Assembly (NCBI GenBank): GCA_944325075.1
Contig: CALUYU010000001.1
Location: forward strand, 1-64,000
Reading direction: 5' to 3'
DNA length: 64,000 nt
From: Candidatus Gastranaerophilales bacterium
Lineage (GTDB): Bacteria; Cyanobacteriota; Vampirovibrionia; Gastranaerophilales; Gastranaerophilaceae
The notes under the pieces: model-generated
Seen by the model: only the letters and a program-made list of their open reading frames with translations
Told to the model about the DNA's origin: nothing
The model's database searches: none
Translations under genes and position numbers: made by a program
Part shown: positions 44,540 through 52,587 of the stretch, piece after piece
Layout: the number at the start of each line of letters is the position of its first letter
Numbering within the stretch: position 1 is the stretch's first letter

Positions 44540-44731
44540 TCAATTTAAAGTTTTTTGTTCTTGCTGTCTCTGCTTTTGCCATTCCTTAAATTTTGCTACA
44601 TTTTTGGGATCTGAATAAAATTGTCTAACTCCTTCCAAAAATGTCATTGCAAGTAGTTTTACATCAGCTTCAGGAATAAGTGCTGGGTTTATTCTAATAA
44701 TTGTTTTATTATTTGATTTTTTATCGTCCAT
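44540..44731 (-). CDS. Small hypothetical protein
   Basis: A 63-residue protein with a short basic start (MDDKKSNNKTIIRINPALIP), then a helical region (EADVKLLAMTFLEGVRQFY) and a Lys/Gln-rich tail. The start ATG has GGGGAAA upstream. I do not recognise it. It is the first of the two small genes and is divergent from the DUF3800 gene, whose promoter lies between them. Confidence 0.5.
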   Translation of the reverse strand: MDDKKSNNKTIIRINPALIPEADVKLLAMTFLEGVRQFYSDPKNVAKFKEWQKQRQQEQKTLN

Positions 44732-44803
44732 ATTTTTCCCCTTTCATAAATTATGCAAATAGTCCCTTTAGTTTGATATTAACTACATTAAGTGTTATTC
44801 AAC

Positions 44804-44832
44804 AAGACAGAAAAATTTTTATATGTTATAAT
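44804..44832 (+). promoter_or_regulatory. Promoter of the DUF3800 module
   Basis: AAGACA (44804-44809) and a perfect TATAAT (44827-44832) are 17 bases apart, 26 bases before the ATG at 44858. Confidence 0.6.
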
Positions 44833-44857
44833 AACCTAAATTCGAAAGGTTAAATTC

Positions 44858-45583
44858 ATGGAATCAAACGAAATAAATATCTATTGTGATGAAAGTTGTC
44901 ACTTATTGAATGATAACAACAAAGTTATGGTAATTGGTGGAATAATATGTCCTCATGAGGATAGAAAAGAAATATACAGAGATATTAAAAATTTGAAATT
45001 AAAACATGGTATATCAAAATTCGCAGAAATTAAATGGACAAAAGTTTCTTACTCAAAAGAAAATTTTTATTTAGAATTAATTGATTATTTTTTTAATAAT
45101 CCAAAATTAGGTTTTAGAGCAATTTTTTTAGAAAAAAATACATTAAATCATAAAAAATTTAACCAAACTCCTGATGAATTTTATTATAAAATGTATTATT
45201 TGATGCTCAAGGGTATTTTTGAATCAAATTACCAGTATAATATATATTTAGATATAAAAGATACTCTTGGCTACAATAAAATAAATCTTCTTAAAAATAT
45301 TTGTAATAAATTACAAACAAGAAAAGAATACTCATACAAATTAGTAAAAAAAATCCAAGAAGTACGATCACATGAAGTCGAACTTGTTCAACTTGCAGAT
45401 TTGTTAATTGGTGCTGTTGGTTATGTAAATAGAAAATTAAATTCTAATCAGGCAAAAATAAATCTTATTAATAGTATAAAACAGAAAAGTGGTTATTCAC
45501 TAACAACCTCAACATTTTTAAAAGAAAGTAAATTCAATTTATTTCATTGGGAACCCCAAAAGGAGACTATGATATGGGATTAA
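44858..45583 (+). CDS. DUF3800 domain protein
   Basis: A 241-residue protein of the DUF3800 family, whose fold is RNase H-like. The conserved acidic start is IYCDESCHLLNDNNKVMVIG, followed by KFAEIKWTKVS, NIYLDIKDTLGYNK and HEVELVQLADLLIGAVGYVN, where the Asp and Glu residues would bind metal. The function of the family is unproven, but it is often found in mobile and defence contexts. The last 10 bases overlap the start of the next gene, so the two are translated together. Confidence 0.85.
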   Translation: MESNEINIYCDESCHLLNDNNKVMVIGGIICPHEDRKEIYRDIKNLKLKHGISKFAEIKWTKVSYSKENFYLELIDYFFNNPKLGFRAIFLEKNTLNHKKFNQTPDEFYYKMYYLMLKGIFESNYQYNIYLDIKDTLGYNKINLLKNICNKLQTRKEYSYKLVKKIQEVRSHEVELVQLADLLIGAVGYVNRKLNSNQAKINLINSIKQKSGYSLTTSTFLKESKFNLFHWEPQKETMIWD

Positions 45584-46068
45584 AATTACCTCCTTTGGTA
45601 AAATATGAGAATTTTGAATCGGATGATGACTTTTTGAATACATTATATGAATATTTTAGACAAGATTTTATACTTGATAAACCTAAATATAAGAATATTC
45701 CTTTAAGATTAAAACGCATGCCTATAAGAGATAATAGGGAAGCAACTTTTTATCACATAACAACAAAAGGCGAGAATGAAGAAAATAGGCAAATTGATAT
45801 TCCAAGAGCAGAAAGAATTCGTTGGATAAAACCCATTATTGAATCAAATGATAAAACCCTCATGATATGGGAAAATAAAAGAAAAAATGAGGAAAATATT
45901 TTAATCTTGCATGAAAAAGAAAATTTTTTAATTGTCTTAAGAAAAAGACAAAATGGTTTAATGTTTTGGACAGCTTATTATGTAGATAAATGCTATAAAA
46001 AGAAATTAATCAATGAACATAATAAGTACCATAATAAACTGAAAACGCCCTTTTTACAAAGGACGTAA
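45574..46068 (+). CDS. Unknown partner of the DUF3800 protein
   Basis: About 164 residues from ATG 45574, which is preceded by AAGGAG; a TTG 27 bases earlier is less likely. The family is unknown to me. It begins MGLKLPPLVKYENFE, contains FYHITTKGENEENRQIDI, RAERIRWIKPIIE, ILILHEKENFLIVLRKR and MFWTAYYVDKCYKKK. The alternation of His, Arg and Tyr in short strands is loosely like small RNases of the BECR fold; this is only an impression. Its overlap with the DUF3800 gene indicates a functional pair. Confidence 0.6.
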   Translation: MGLKLPPLVKYENFESDDDFLNTLYEYFRQDFILDKPKYKNIPLRLKRMPIRDNREATFYHITTKGENEENRQIDIPRAERIRWIKPIIESNDKTLMIWENKRKNEENILILHEKENFLIVLRKRQNGLMFWTAYYVDKCYKKKLINEHNKYHNKLKTPFLQRT

Positions 46069-46166
46069 TCGTTTCTCTTTCTACAACTTGGTAGATGAGC
46101 TATTTATATTATGACATATTCCATGTAAAAAGTAAAGACATTTTGTAAAAATTTGTTACAAATACC

Positions 46167-46195
46167 TTGACAGTTTTATAAAAAATCTGTATCAT
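46167..46195 (+). promoter_or_regulatory. Consensus promoter of the candidate RNA
   Basis: TTGACA (46167-46172), 17 bases, TATCAT (46190-46195). This is the best sigma-70-like promoter I see in the accessory block and no protein gene follows it. Confidence 0.75.
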
Positions 46196-46201
46196 GCAAA
46201 A

Positions 46202-46389
46202 TCTTCCATGCTTTATTAGAATCTTTTGAGTTCGAGTCTCTTAACCATATATTATTCCTTCAACCCCCTTACAATCATTATACTTATTGAATAAGAGTCC
46301 TATTTTGTTATTATAAAATTATAAAAATCACTCGAACACCTTAAAATGCAATAATAACAATAAAAAAGACCGTTTGAAACGGTCTTTTT
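46202..46389 (+). ncRNA. Candidate ncRNA of about 185 bases
   Basis: A consensus promoter at 46167-46195 and an intrinsic terminator at 46362-46389 frame a non-coding stretch (frames are broken by stops: ATGCTTTATTAG). GTTCGAGT (46230-46237) is the exact complement of ACTCGAAC (46330-46337), giving a long-range stem. The segment around 46226-46246 (GAGTTCGAGTCTC then AACCA) also looks like a decayed tRNA 3' end. Transcript length would be about 185 bases. Family unknown; 6S-like or regulatory RNA are possibilities. Confidence 0.5.
46362..46389. terminator. Bidirectional terminator by tRNA-Ala(TGC)
   Basis: AGACCG(TTTGAAA)CGGTCT flanked by A6 and T5 (46362-46389). It can end the plus-strand RNA and the minus-strand tRNA-Ala transcript. 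Confidence 0.85.
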
Positions 46390-46394
46390 ATAAA

Positions 46395-46470
46395 TGGTGG
46401 AGAATAGGAGACTCGAACTCCTAACCCCCTGCGTGCAAAGCAGGTGCTCTACCAATTGAGCTAATCCCCC
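46395..46470 (-). tRNA. tRNA-Ala(TGC)
   Basis: A 76-base cloverleaf on the minus strand with encoded CCA. The acceptor GGGGGAT pairs with ATTCTCC and includes the G3-U70 alanine identity pair; the D arm is GCTCAATTGGTAGAGC, the anticodon loop TTTGCAC (TGC), and the T arm GGAGTTCGAGTCTCC. It is the second alanine tRNA of the window and borders the accessory block. Confidence 0.96.
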
Positions 46471-46564
46471 TCGTACTTTACAAGGTCGTGCCCCTTTTTA
46501 AGGCACTTCTTTATTATACATGCTGATTTTTTTTTGTAAAGTACTTTTTGTTTATAATTTTTTA

Positions 46565-46720
46565 TTATTTTTTTATTTTTCGCTCTATTGAGGCTAAGTG
46601 ACTCTTTACTGTATGATGGCTTATATATAGTTGATCAGCTATTTCCTTGTCCGTCTTGCCTTGAATTGCCATGTCATAAACTTGCTTTTCATACGGTGTT
46701 AAGCTATTTGTACTTTCCAT
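46565..46720 (-). CDS. Free-standing LuxR/GerE-type HTH protein, 51 residues
   Basis: A complete short gene: ATG at 46720 preceded by AGGAGG with a 7-base spacer, stop at 46565. The whole protein is a GerE helix-turn-helix: LTPYEKQVYDMAIQGKTDKE, then IADQLYISHHTVKSHLASIE and a basic end. There is no receiver or ligand domain. Such proteins may act as compact transcription regulators or interfere with larger LuxR proteins. It lies alone between the tRNA and dnaB. Confidence 0.75.
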   Translation of the reverse strand: MESTNSLTPYEKQVYDMAIQGKTDKEIADQLYISHHTVKSHLASIERKIKK

Positions 46721-46821
46721 AAATTTTCCTCCTTTTTAAATTTTTATTGTATTATAAACAATAAAATTCTCATATTACCCGTTTGGCTATTTTTTTTAAT
46801 GGAAATTTATGGAATTATTAA

Positions 46822-48204
46822 TTAAAAAGCATCTGTTTTAATAGGATTTTTGAATTTTGTAATATTTCCCTGAAATAAAAGTTTTACTGTTCCGACCGGG
46901 CCATTTCTGTGTTTTGCTATAATTATCTCCGATTCTCCCTTATTTGCAGCTTTTGTAATTTCTTCTCCTTCCCCCTCTTCAGCTTTTCTATAGTATTCAT
47001 CCCTATATATAAACATTACAATGTCCGCGTCTTGCTCTATTGAGCCGGATTCCCTTAAGTCAGAAAGCATCGGACGTTTATCCGTTCTGCTTTCAACAGC
47101 ACGTGATAATTGTGACAACGCTATTACAGGAACATCAAGCTCTTTTGCCAATGTCTTTAAGCCTCTAGAAATAGTCGATACTGCTTGGAAACGATCCTCT
47201 TTACTGTTACTACCCTCCATAAGCTGTAAGTAGTCAATAATTACAAGTCCTAAATCCTTTTCGGCCATTTTTAACCGGCGGCACTTTGCTCTTATATCAG
47301 TCAGCGTACAGCCTGAAGTATCATCGATAAATATAGGGGCCCCGGCAAACTGGTTCATGGCATCTGCAAGCTTTTCCCAATCCCTTGGCTGCATATTCCC
47401 TGTCTTTAAACGCTGTGTGTCAACTTCTGCAACAGAACATAACATTCTCTGCACTAACTGCTGTTTCGACATTTCTAATGAAAATATTGCTACCGGTGTT
47501 TTTGACTTTATACCTACATTTTGAGCAATATTCAAGACAAATGCAGTTTTCCCCATTGCAGGACGTGCCGCAAGAATTATAAGGTCCGAACGCTGCAAAC
47601 CATTCATTAAAGCATCCAATTCATAAAAATCCGTCGGAATACCAAGAAGTTCATCTTTATGCTCATATCTGTATTCTATGTTTTCATATGTCTGCAACAC
47701 CAGATCCTTAACCGGTGTTAAATCTGTAGTTGCCTTTCTTGAGGCTATGGCAAAGATAAGTTTCTCAGCATTATCCAAAGAGGTTTCGATAGAGTTCATA
47801 TCATAGCCAAATGAAACAATTTCCGAACCGGCATTTATTAGTGCTCTTTTAATGGCCTTTTCCTGAATAATTTTTGCGTAATATTCAATATTTGCCGTTG
47901 TAATAGCATTAAAACTTAAATCATTTATAAATGATCTGCCGCCGGCAGCCTCAAGTTTGGAACTGAAATTGAGGACATCACATACGGTTATTATATCAAT
48001 TTTCTCATTGGAATTAAACAGTTGGAGCATGGCTTCATAAATATATCTGTGCGCAGGTTTATAAAAACTTTCAGGTTTCAGCAGCTCGACAACTTTTGTA
48101 ATTACACGCGGGTTGACCAAAATTGCACCCAAAACAGCCTCTTCAGCCTCTATGTTTTGCGGAAGTAAATGTGATATATCTTTATTCTTTTCTTTTGACG
48201 GCAT
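46822..48204 (-). CDS. dnaB: Replicative DNA helicase DnaB
   Basis: A 460-residue hexameric helicase. The N-terminal domain (PQNIEAEEAVLGAILVNPRV) binds primase; the RecA-like domain has Walker A ARPAMGKTAFVLNIAQNV (about 205-222), ALSQLSRAVESRTDKRPMLS and the arginine-finger region DLRESGSIEQDADIVMFIYR. The tail has HRNGPVGTVKLLF. Length is normal and there is no intein. Single gene on the minus strand. It is a core gene, so this marks the return to the vertical genome after the tRNA-bounded accessory block. Confidence 0.97.
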   Translation of the reverse strand: MPSKEKNKDISHLLPQNIEAEEAVLGAILVNPRVITKVVELLKPESFYKPAHRYIYEAMLQLFNSNEKIDIITVCDVLNFSSKLEAAGGRSFINDLSFNAITTANIEYYAKIIQEKAIKRALINAGSEIVSFGYDMNSIETSLDNAEKLIFAIASRKATTDLTPVKDLVLQTYENIEYRYEHKDELLGIPTDFYELDALMNGLQRSDLIILAARPAMGKTAFVLNIAQNVGIKSKTPVAIFSLEMSKQQLVQRMLCSVAEVDTQRLKTGNMQPRDWEKLADAMNQFAGAPIFIDDTSGCTLTDIRAKCRRLKMAEKDLGLVIIDYLQLMEGSNSKEDRFQAVSTISRGLKTLAKELDVPVIALSQLSRAVESRTDKRPMLSDLRESGSIEQDADIVMFIYRDEYYRKAEEGEGEEITKAANKGESEIIIAKHRNGPVGTVKLLFQGNITKFKNPIKTDAF

Positions 48205-48336
48205 GCCTGCTTCCTCCTTTATACATGAACATGATACATGATAAAATTACGAAAAACATATAATTTTTCAAAATATAACTTATCTTAATTTTTATTCATT
48301 ATTGTTAATCAAATGTTTTATTGATAAAATTAATGT

Positions 48337-48819
48337 ATGATTGATTCCAGATTAAAAAAAATTGCAGAATACCTTATTAATAACAAATTAACCGTATCAA
48401 CCGCAGAATCCTGCACGGGAGGACTATTAAGCTCCAGATTTACAGATATTTCGGGAAGCTCAAACTTTGTAAAATTAAATTTTGTTACCTATGCAAATGA
48501 AGCAAAAGAAGAAGTTTTGCTTGTTTCCCGTCAAATCTTAGACCAATATGGAGCCGTAAGTTCTGAATGCGCATACGCAATGGCAGAAGGACTCCGGAAA
48601 AGAACCAATTGTGATTTGGCAATATGCACGACAGGAATTGCAGGGCCTACCGGAGGAACTTCTGAAAAACCCGTTGGATTAATGTATGTATCTGTATACT
48701 TCAAAGGTCGTATTGTTGTGAAAAAAGTTCTGTTAAACCGTTTTATCCCAAGAAAAATTATGAAATTCCTCTTTACTCAAAAGGCCGTTGATTTTGCTTA
48801 TAACGTTATTTCATTATAA
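48337..48819 (+). CDS. pncC: CinA C-terminal-type nicotinamide-nucleotide amidase
   Basis: A 160-residue protein covering only the CinA C-terminal domain, which deamidates nicotinamide mononucleotide. Family marks are STAESCTGGLLSSRFTDISG (about 20-39), FVTYANEAKEEVLLV, GAVSSECAYAMAEGLRKRT and CTTGIAGPTGGTSEKPVGL. The N-terminal MoeA-like domain of full CinA is absent, as in stand-alone PncC. It is convergent with and overlaps by 14 bases the gene at 48806. Confidence 0.92.
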   Translation: MIDSRLKKIAEYLINNKLTVSTAESCTGGLLSSRFTDISGSSNFVKLNFVTYANEAKEEVLLVSRQILDQYGAVSSECAYAMAEGLRKRTNCDLAICTTGIAGPTGGTSEKPVGLMYVSVYFKGRIVVKKVLLNRFIPRKIMKFLFTQKAVDFAYNVISL

Positions 48820-49717
48820 TTTGCGCAATTAATTCAGGATTTTTCTTTATTAGCTGCTCTGCAAAAACTTCCGCATCAATCTGTGTTATTACAATGGAAA
48901 GTAAGTCATCAGGAAGTTCTTCCAGCATCTTAATCTTTTCATCAGGCTCTATTACAGCCATAGCCTTAACCAGTTCCGGCTGAAATTTATAAGTATGAAT
49001 CATATTAGTGTAAGCATGGGCATCAAAATTTTGGTATAATTCCTTGTGTTCATTGGCAATTCCAAGAGTTAACTGTTCCTTAGCCACGGGCAGCATAGCA
49101 TTCAGGGCGTCTTTGAATTGCAGAGGATTAAGTTCATCTATTTTATCGACTAATTGAATAGAATTTAATTCTTCTGAATTTTTTCCGCTCACAGCCTCAT
49201 ACATCTGCGCAAGATACTCCTGAGGGATGTCTTTAAGGTGTTTTAATATTTGGTTCTTCTTTAAATCAGTACTATCAAGAAATTTATTCAGCTCCTCCTC
49301 AGGAAGATAATTTATAACCGCTTCTTCAGTAAACATTTCAAAAACAGTATTTACAAGCTGTTCGGAAGGTATTTCCTCCAGCATTTGCAGAAGTTTATTC
49401 ATATCAAAATAGTATAATCCCTGATTTATATCCTCTTCTTCCATCAACGGTAAAAAATCTTTTAACTGGTCAGAACTCATTTCACGCAAGAGTTCAAGCT
49501 TATTTTCTGAATCAGCCAGTTTAAAAATTTTAACAAGCATGCTTGGGGATTTAAATAATTCCTTAGCAAATTCAACCGCCTCCTGGTTCCCCGCCTCAGC
49601 CTCTGCTTCCACTATTTCTTCTAAAGACATAGTTGCGTATTGTTCACGCATTTTTGTCTGGGAAATATTCAGACGCTGCATTAATGATATAAGATCGGTA
49701 TCAATTACAATACTCAT
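48806..49717 (-). CDS. MgtE_N-like helical repeat protein
   Basis: A 303-residue, strongly acidic, all-helical protein. It repeats short units like EEIPSEQLVNTVFEMFTEE, LKDIPQEYLAQMYEAVSG and LEELPDDLLSIVITQIDAEV, reminiscent of the superhelical N-domain of magnesium channel MgtE. No CBS or membrane domain follows, so it is not a channel. There is no signal peptide. Possibly a scaffold or a flagella/motor-type helical-repeat protein; function unknown. Confidence 0.65.
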   Translation of the reverse strand: MSIVIDTDLISLMQRLNISQTKMREQYATMSLEEIVEAEAEAGNQEAVEFAKELFKSPSMLVKIFKLADSENKLELLREMSSDQLKDFLPLMEEEDINQGLYYFDMNKLLQMLEEIPSEQLVNTVFEMFTEEAVINYLPEEELNKFLDSTDLKKNQILKHLKDIPQEYLAQMYEAVSGKNSEELNSIQLVDKIDELNPLQFKDALNAMLPVAKEQLTLGIANEHKELYQNFDAHAYTNMIHTYKFQPELVKAMAVIEPDEKIKMLEELPDDLLSIVITQIDAEVFAEQLIKKNPELIAQIIMK

Positions 49718-49861
49718 TTGCGGAAAACCTCTTTACCTATTTTACATATATAACGGCTTTTTTTAGAGGAATCTTTTATTATTTAATGAAAATTTAACAA
49801 ATTTTAATAAACTAATTTACTTAAACGATGATTTTAAGAAATAAAACATTATAATTAAGGT

Positions 49862-50503
49862 ATGAAAAAGCTATGTGTCATAATGCTAATATGTATCTTA
49901 ACCCCGTCAAGCTGTCTGGGAGCCTTTTTCAAAAAAGACAAAGTAGACGCTGATACCTCCAGAGGTTATGTCGGAACGCTTCCGGATCTAACAAAAGAGT
50001 ATAAACCAAGTGAATCCGGAATCTCCACACCGATATTTGATAAAACATCAACCTTTCATTCGGAAAATTCTATAAAACCAATACCAAGAGATGACCCGGC
50101 TTTTGTCAATATTATTTTGAAAAAAGACAGCACTTCCCCGTATATAGCTGATTTACAAGAATTTATTGATATGCTGGAACAAATATTCGACTCTATAGAA
50201 AACGGGGAAAATGTTCAAAGATTTGCTGCAAGGGTTTATTTTCTTAATATTAATACGGACCATTTCAAACAAAAATATGCGGACAGACCGGAAAGCAGCT
50301 ATATTTCTTATGAAAAAATTATCGAGTTAAGCGAAAGAGCAAAAGCCGTTTCGCAGCTGAGGACTGAAGCCGAAAAATATAAAAAGTATTTAGCTTACTC
50401 TGACACCGGAACGGTTTACAGTCCAAACAATATTGATACTCAATTGTCGGAACTTAAGGTCTCTTTAGAACATGCTATTAATCTTTTAAAAAATACTCAT
50501 TAA
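49862..50503 (+). CDS. Exported hypothetical protein
   Basis: A 213-residue protein with a signal peptide (KKLCVIMLICILTPSSCLGA). The Cys in SSCLG could be a weak lipobox, though the usual LxGC order is not met, so signal peptidase I is more likely. The rest is a Pro/Ser-rich spacer (KEYKPSESGISTPIFDKTST) and a helical C-terminal domain (EFIDMLEQIFDSIENGEN, KIIELSERAKAVSQLRTEAE). Function unknown. It is followed 57 bases later by the hybrid kinase gene on the same strand. Confidence 0.65.
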   Translation: MKKLCVIMLICILTPSSCLGAFFKKDKVDADTSRGYVGTLPDLTKEYKPSESGISTPIFDKTSTFHSENSIKPIPRDDPAFVNIILKKDSTSPYIADLQEFIDMLEQIFDSIENGENVQRFAARVYFLNINTDHFKQKYADRPESSYISYEKIIELSERAKAVSQLRTEAEKYKKYLAYSDTGTVYSPNNIDTQLSELKVSLEHAINLLKNTH

Positions 50504-50560
50504 AAATATACCTGATAGGGTAATTGTATATAATTATTATAGATATAAAATAGTTGTATT

Positions 50561-51997
50561 ATGCAAAAACTTATTAATAATGAGTCTAATAAGAAGGTAG
50601 CTTATGTAGAAAATATTAAAGATATCTACAAAATAAAAGATCTTCCGAGTAAAAAACTTTGTATTATTAAAACAAATTTCCACGATTTAAATCCGCTTAA
50701 AAAGTTCATCCAAAAATTCCCCAATATTGAATTCTGGCTTACTGCAAAAGAAATATCCAGAAAAAATATTATTCAGGCAAATGGTTACGGTGTTAAAAAT
50801 GTATTACCTTACCCGTTTGATATAAAGGTTATAAGAGATTTTTTCAAGAAAAATTCTTCTGAAATTAATGATAGCAAATATTCCTGCGATATGTACAACT
50901 GCTTAAAGGGGTTAAATGTTATGATTGTTGACGATAATGAACTTAATGTGGAACTCTTAGTAGAAACAATATCTAATGCAGGATTAAATATTCACACATT
51001 TACCAAACCTTTAGAAGCATTGGAAATGATAAAACACAATTCTTTTGATTTATTTCTGCTTGATGTTATGATGCCCGAGATGTCAGGTTTTGAATTGGCA
51101 AAAGAAATTAAGAAGAGTAGTTTAAACAAAGATGCTTTATTTATGTTCATATCAGCATTTTCAGATGCAGAGACAAAAATTGCCGGATTCGATTTAGGTT
51201 CATGTGCGTATATTGACAAACCTTTTGACATAAACGTCGTAAGATCTCAGGTTCTTAACATGCTTAAAACAAAACAGCTGCGCGACGCAATGAATAAAAC
51301 CCAGGATTCATTTGTGGCAATGGTTGCCCATGATTTAAAATCTCCGGTTAATGCAGAGATAAGAGCGTTGGAAATACTGCTGAATAACACCGCGCATTCT
51401 GAAAACAGTAATTTTAATAATGAAATTATTTCTGACTTATTGCAAGCAGCCAAGTATATGAAAAATCTTGTCAACAATATTTTATATAAATACAAATTCG
51501 AAAATAATTTTGCAGCTTTAAATAAAACTCACTGTTCTTTAAAAAATATTATTGAAGAAAGTATCACGGAAATAAAATACATTGTTGCTGAAAAACAGCA
51601 AAATATAACTTTTGCAAATAAAACAAAGGATTCTAAAGTTCTGATTGACTGCATTGAAATAAAAAGAGTGCTGAATAATTTACTTTCAAACTCAACAGAG
51701 TATGCACCGCGGAACTCAAGCATTGATCTTGAGCTTTCCGAAAATAGCAGCTGTTTTATAGTTTCAATAAAAAACAGAATTAAGGGTAATATTCCCGACA
51801 ATATTAACGATATTTTTGACAAATTCGTTTCATTTTCCAAAAGCTCAAAATGTGTAAATTCAGGACTAGGTTTGTATGTTGCAAAGAAAGTTATCGAGGC
51901 GCATAACGGAGCTATCAATGCCGAATTAATTGATGACAATATTATAAAATTCACTTTTTCAATTCCAAAAGAAAAATTTAAAAGTGTAAAAGAATAA
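50561..51997 (+). CDS. Hybrid signalling protein: receiver plus histidine kinase
   Basis: A 478-residue protein with three parts. Residues 1-105 look like a degenerate receiver fold (KLCIIKTNFHDLNPLKKFIQ, NVLPYPFDIKVIRDFF). Residues 118-235 are a full receiver: MIVDDNELNVELLVE, the phospho-acceptor Asp in FLLDVMMPEMSG (about 170), and YIDKPFDINVVR. Residues 245-478 are a histidine kinase with FVAMVAHDLKSPVNAE (phospho-His), an N-box NLLSNSTEYAP and G-box GLGLYVAKKVIEAHNG. No membrane segment or sensor is seen, so it is cytoplasmic and probably takes phosphate or input from another protein. Confidence 0.9.
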   Translation: MQKLINNESNKKVAYVENIKDIYKIKDLPSKKLCIIKTNFHDLNPLKKFIQKFPNIEFWLTAKEISRKNIIQANGYGVKNVLPYPFDIKVIRDFFKKNSSEINDSKYSCDMYNCLKGLNVMIVDDNELNVELLVETISNAGLNIHTFTKPLEALEMIKHNSFDLFLLDVMMPEMSGFELAKEIKKSSLNKDALFMFISAFSDAETKIAGFDLGSCAYIDKPFDINVVRSQVLNMLKTKQLRDAMNKTQDSFVAMVAHDLKSPVNAEIRALEILLNNTAHSENSNFNNEIISDLLQAAKYMKNLVNNILYKYKFENNFAALNKTHCSLKNIIEESITEIKYIVAEKQQNITFANKTKDSKVLIDCIEIKRVLNNLLSNSTEYAPRNSSIDLELSENSSCFIVSIKNRIKGNIPDNINDIFDKFVSFSKSSKCVNSGLGLYVAKKVIEAHNGAINAELIDDNIIKFTFSIPKEKFKSVKE

Positions 51998-52185
51998 GCG
52001 GGACACGCTTACCAATACTTGTAAAAATATTTTATTGAGCCGCCCAATATGCAATCTCTCTTCCAAACGGCAAAAAAATTTTGTTAAATTATGTCCGCGT
52101 TATAATATCAACCCCAAACAAGTTCATACTACAGCTTTACAAGACACATAAAAATTTACGCGGGAAATTTTGTTTGAGCTAAAAA

Positions 52186-52587
52186 CTATTTAACATAAAA
52201 TTCCGCCTGGGTAAGAGGTGTTTTAGGCTTATCAGCAGAATACACCTTCATAATATATGCACCACGCTCATTTAAAACAAAATAATCCGTGTAATACTTT
52301 GTCTCTTCATCTTTCAACCGTATCCTGCGCGACATGTAAAGGCTGTAACCAAGATATTCAACATCTCCCTTTTTAATAATTTGAATATTCAGTATTCTCG
52401 ACTGCTGAACTTCCGGCATTATTACCAAATAATATATTCTTGAGCCGGGAATAAACACGCTTGAAAAATCAAAAACATTCTCTTTTGTAATAGGACGTTC
52501 ATTAAAAACAATACTTGCCTTTTCGCTGCAGCCGGATGTTGTTACTGCCAGTATGAATAAAAATAAGTATAAAAAAAGCTTCTTCAT
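52186..52587 (-). CDS. Hypothetical lipoprotein
   Basis: A 133-residue protein with a lipoprotein signal (LYLFLFILAVTTSGC, lipobox TSGC with acylated Cys20). The mature part is about 113 residues of mostly beta strands (YYLVIMPEVQQSRILNIQII, YSLYMSRRIRLKDEE, YIMKVYSADKPKTPL). Function unknown. It overlaps or abuts the TPR gene by one base (start at 52587, stop of the TPR gene there), so the pair is one operon and may form an envelope complex. Confidence 0.75.
   Translation of the reverse strand: MKKLFLYLFLFILAVTTSGCSEKASIVFNERPITKENVFDFSSVFIPGSRIYYLVIMPEVQQSRILNIQIIKKGDVEYLGYSLYMSRRIRLKDEETKYYTDYFVLNERGAYIMKVYSADKPKTPLTQAEFYVK

Noticed and set aside
46218-46246. tRNA gene
   Set aside because: Only a T-arm-like GAGTTCGAGTCTC and CCA are present; no acceptor, D or anticodon arm can be made, so it is at most a remnant.
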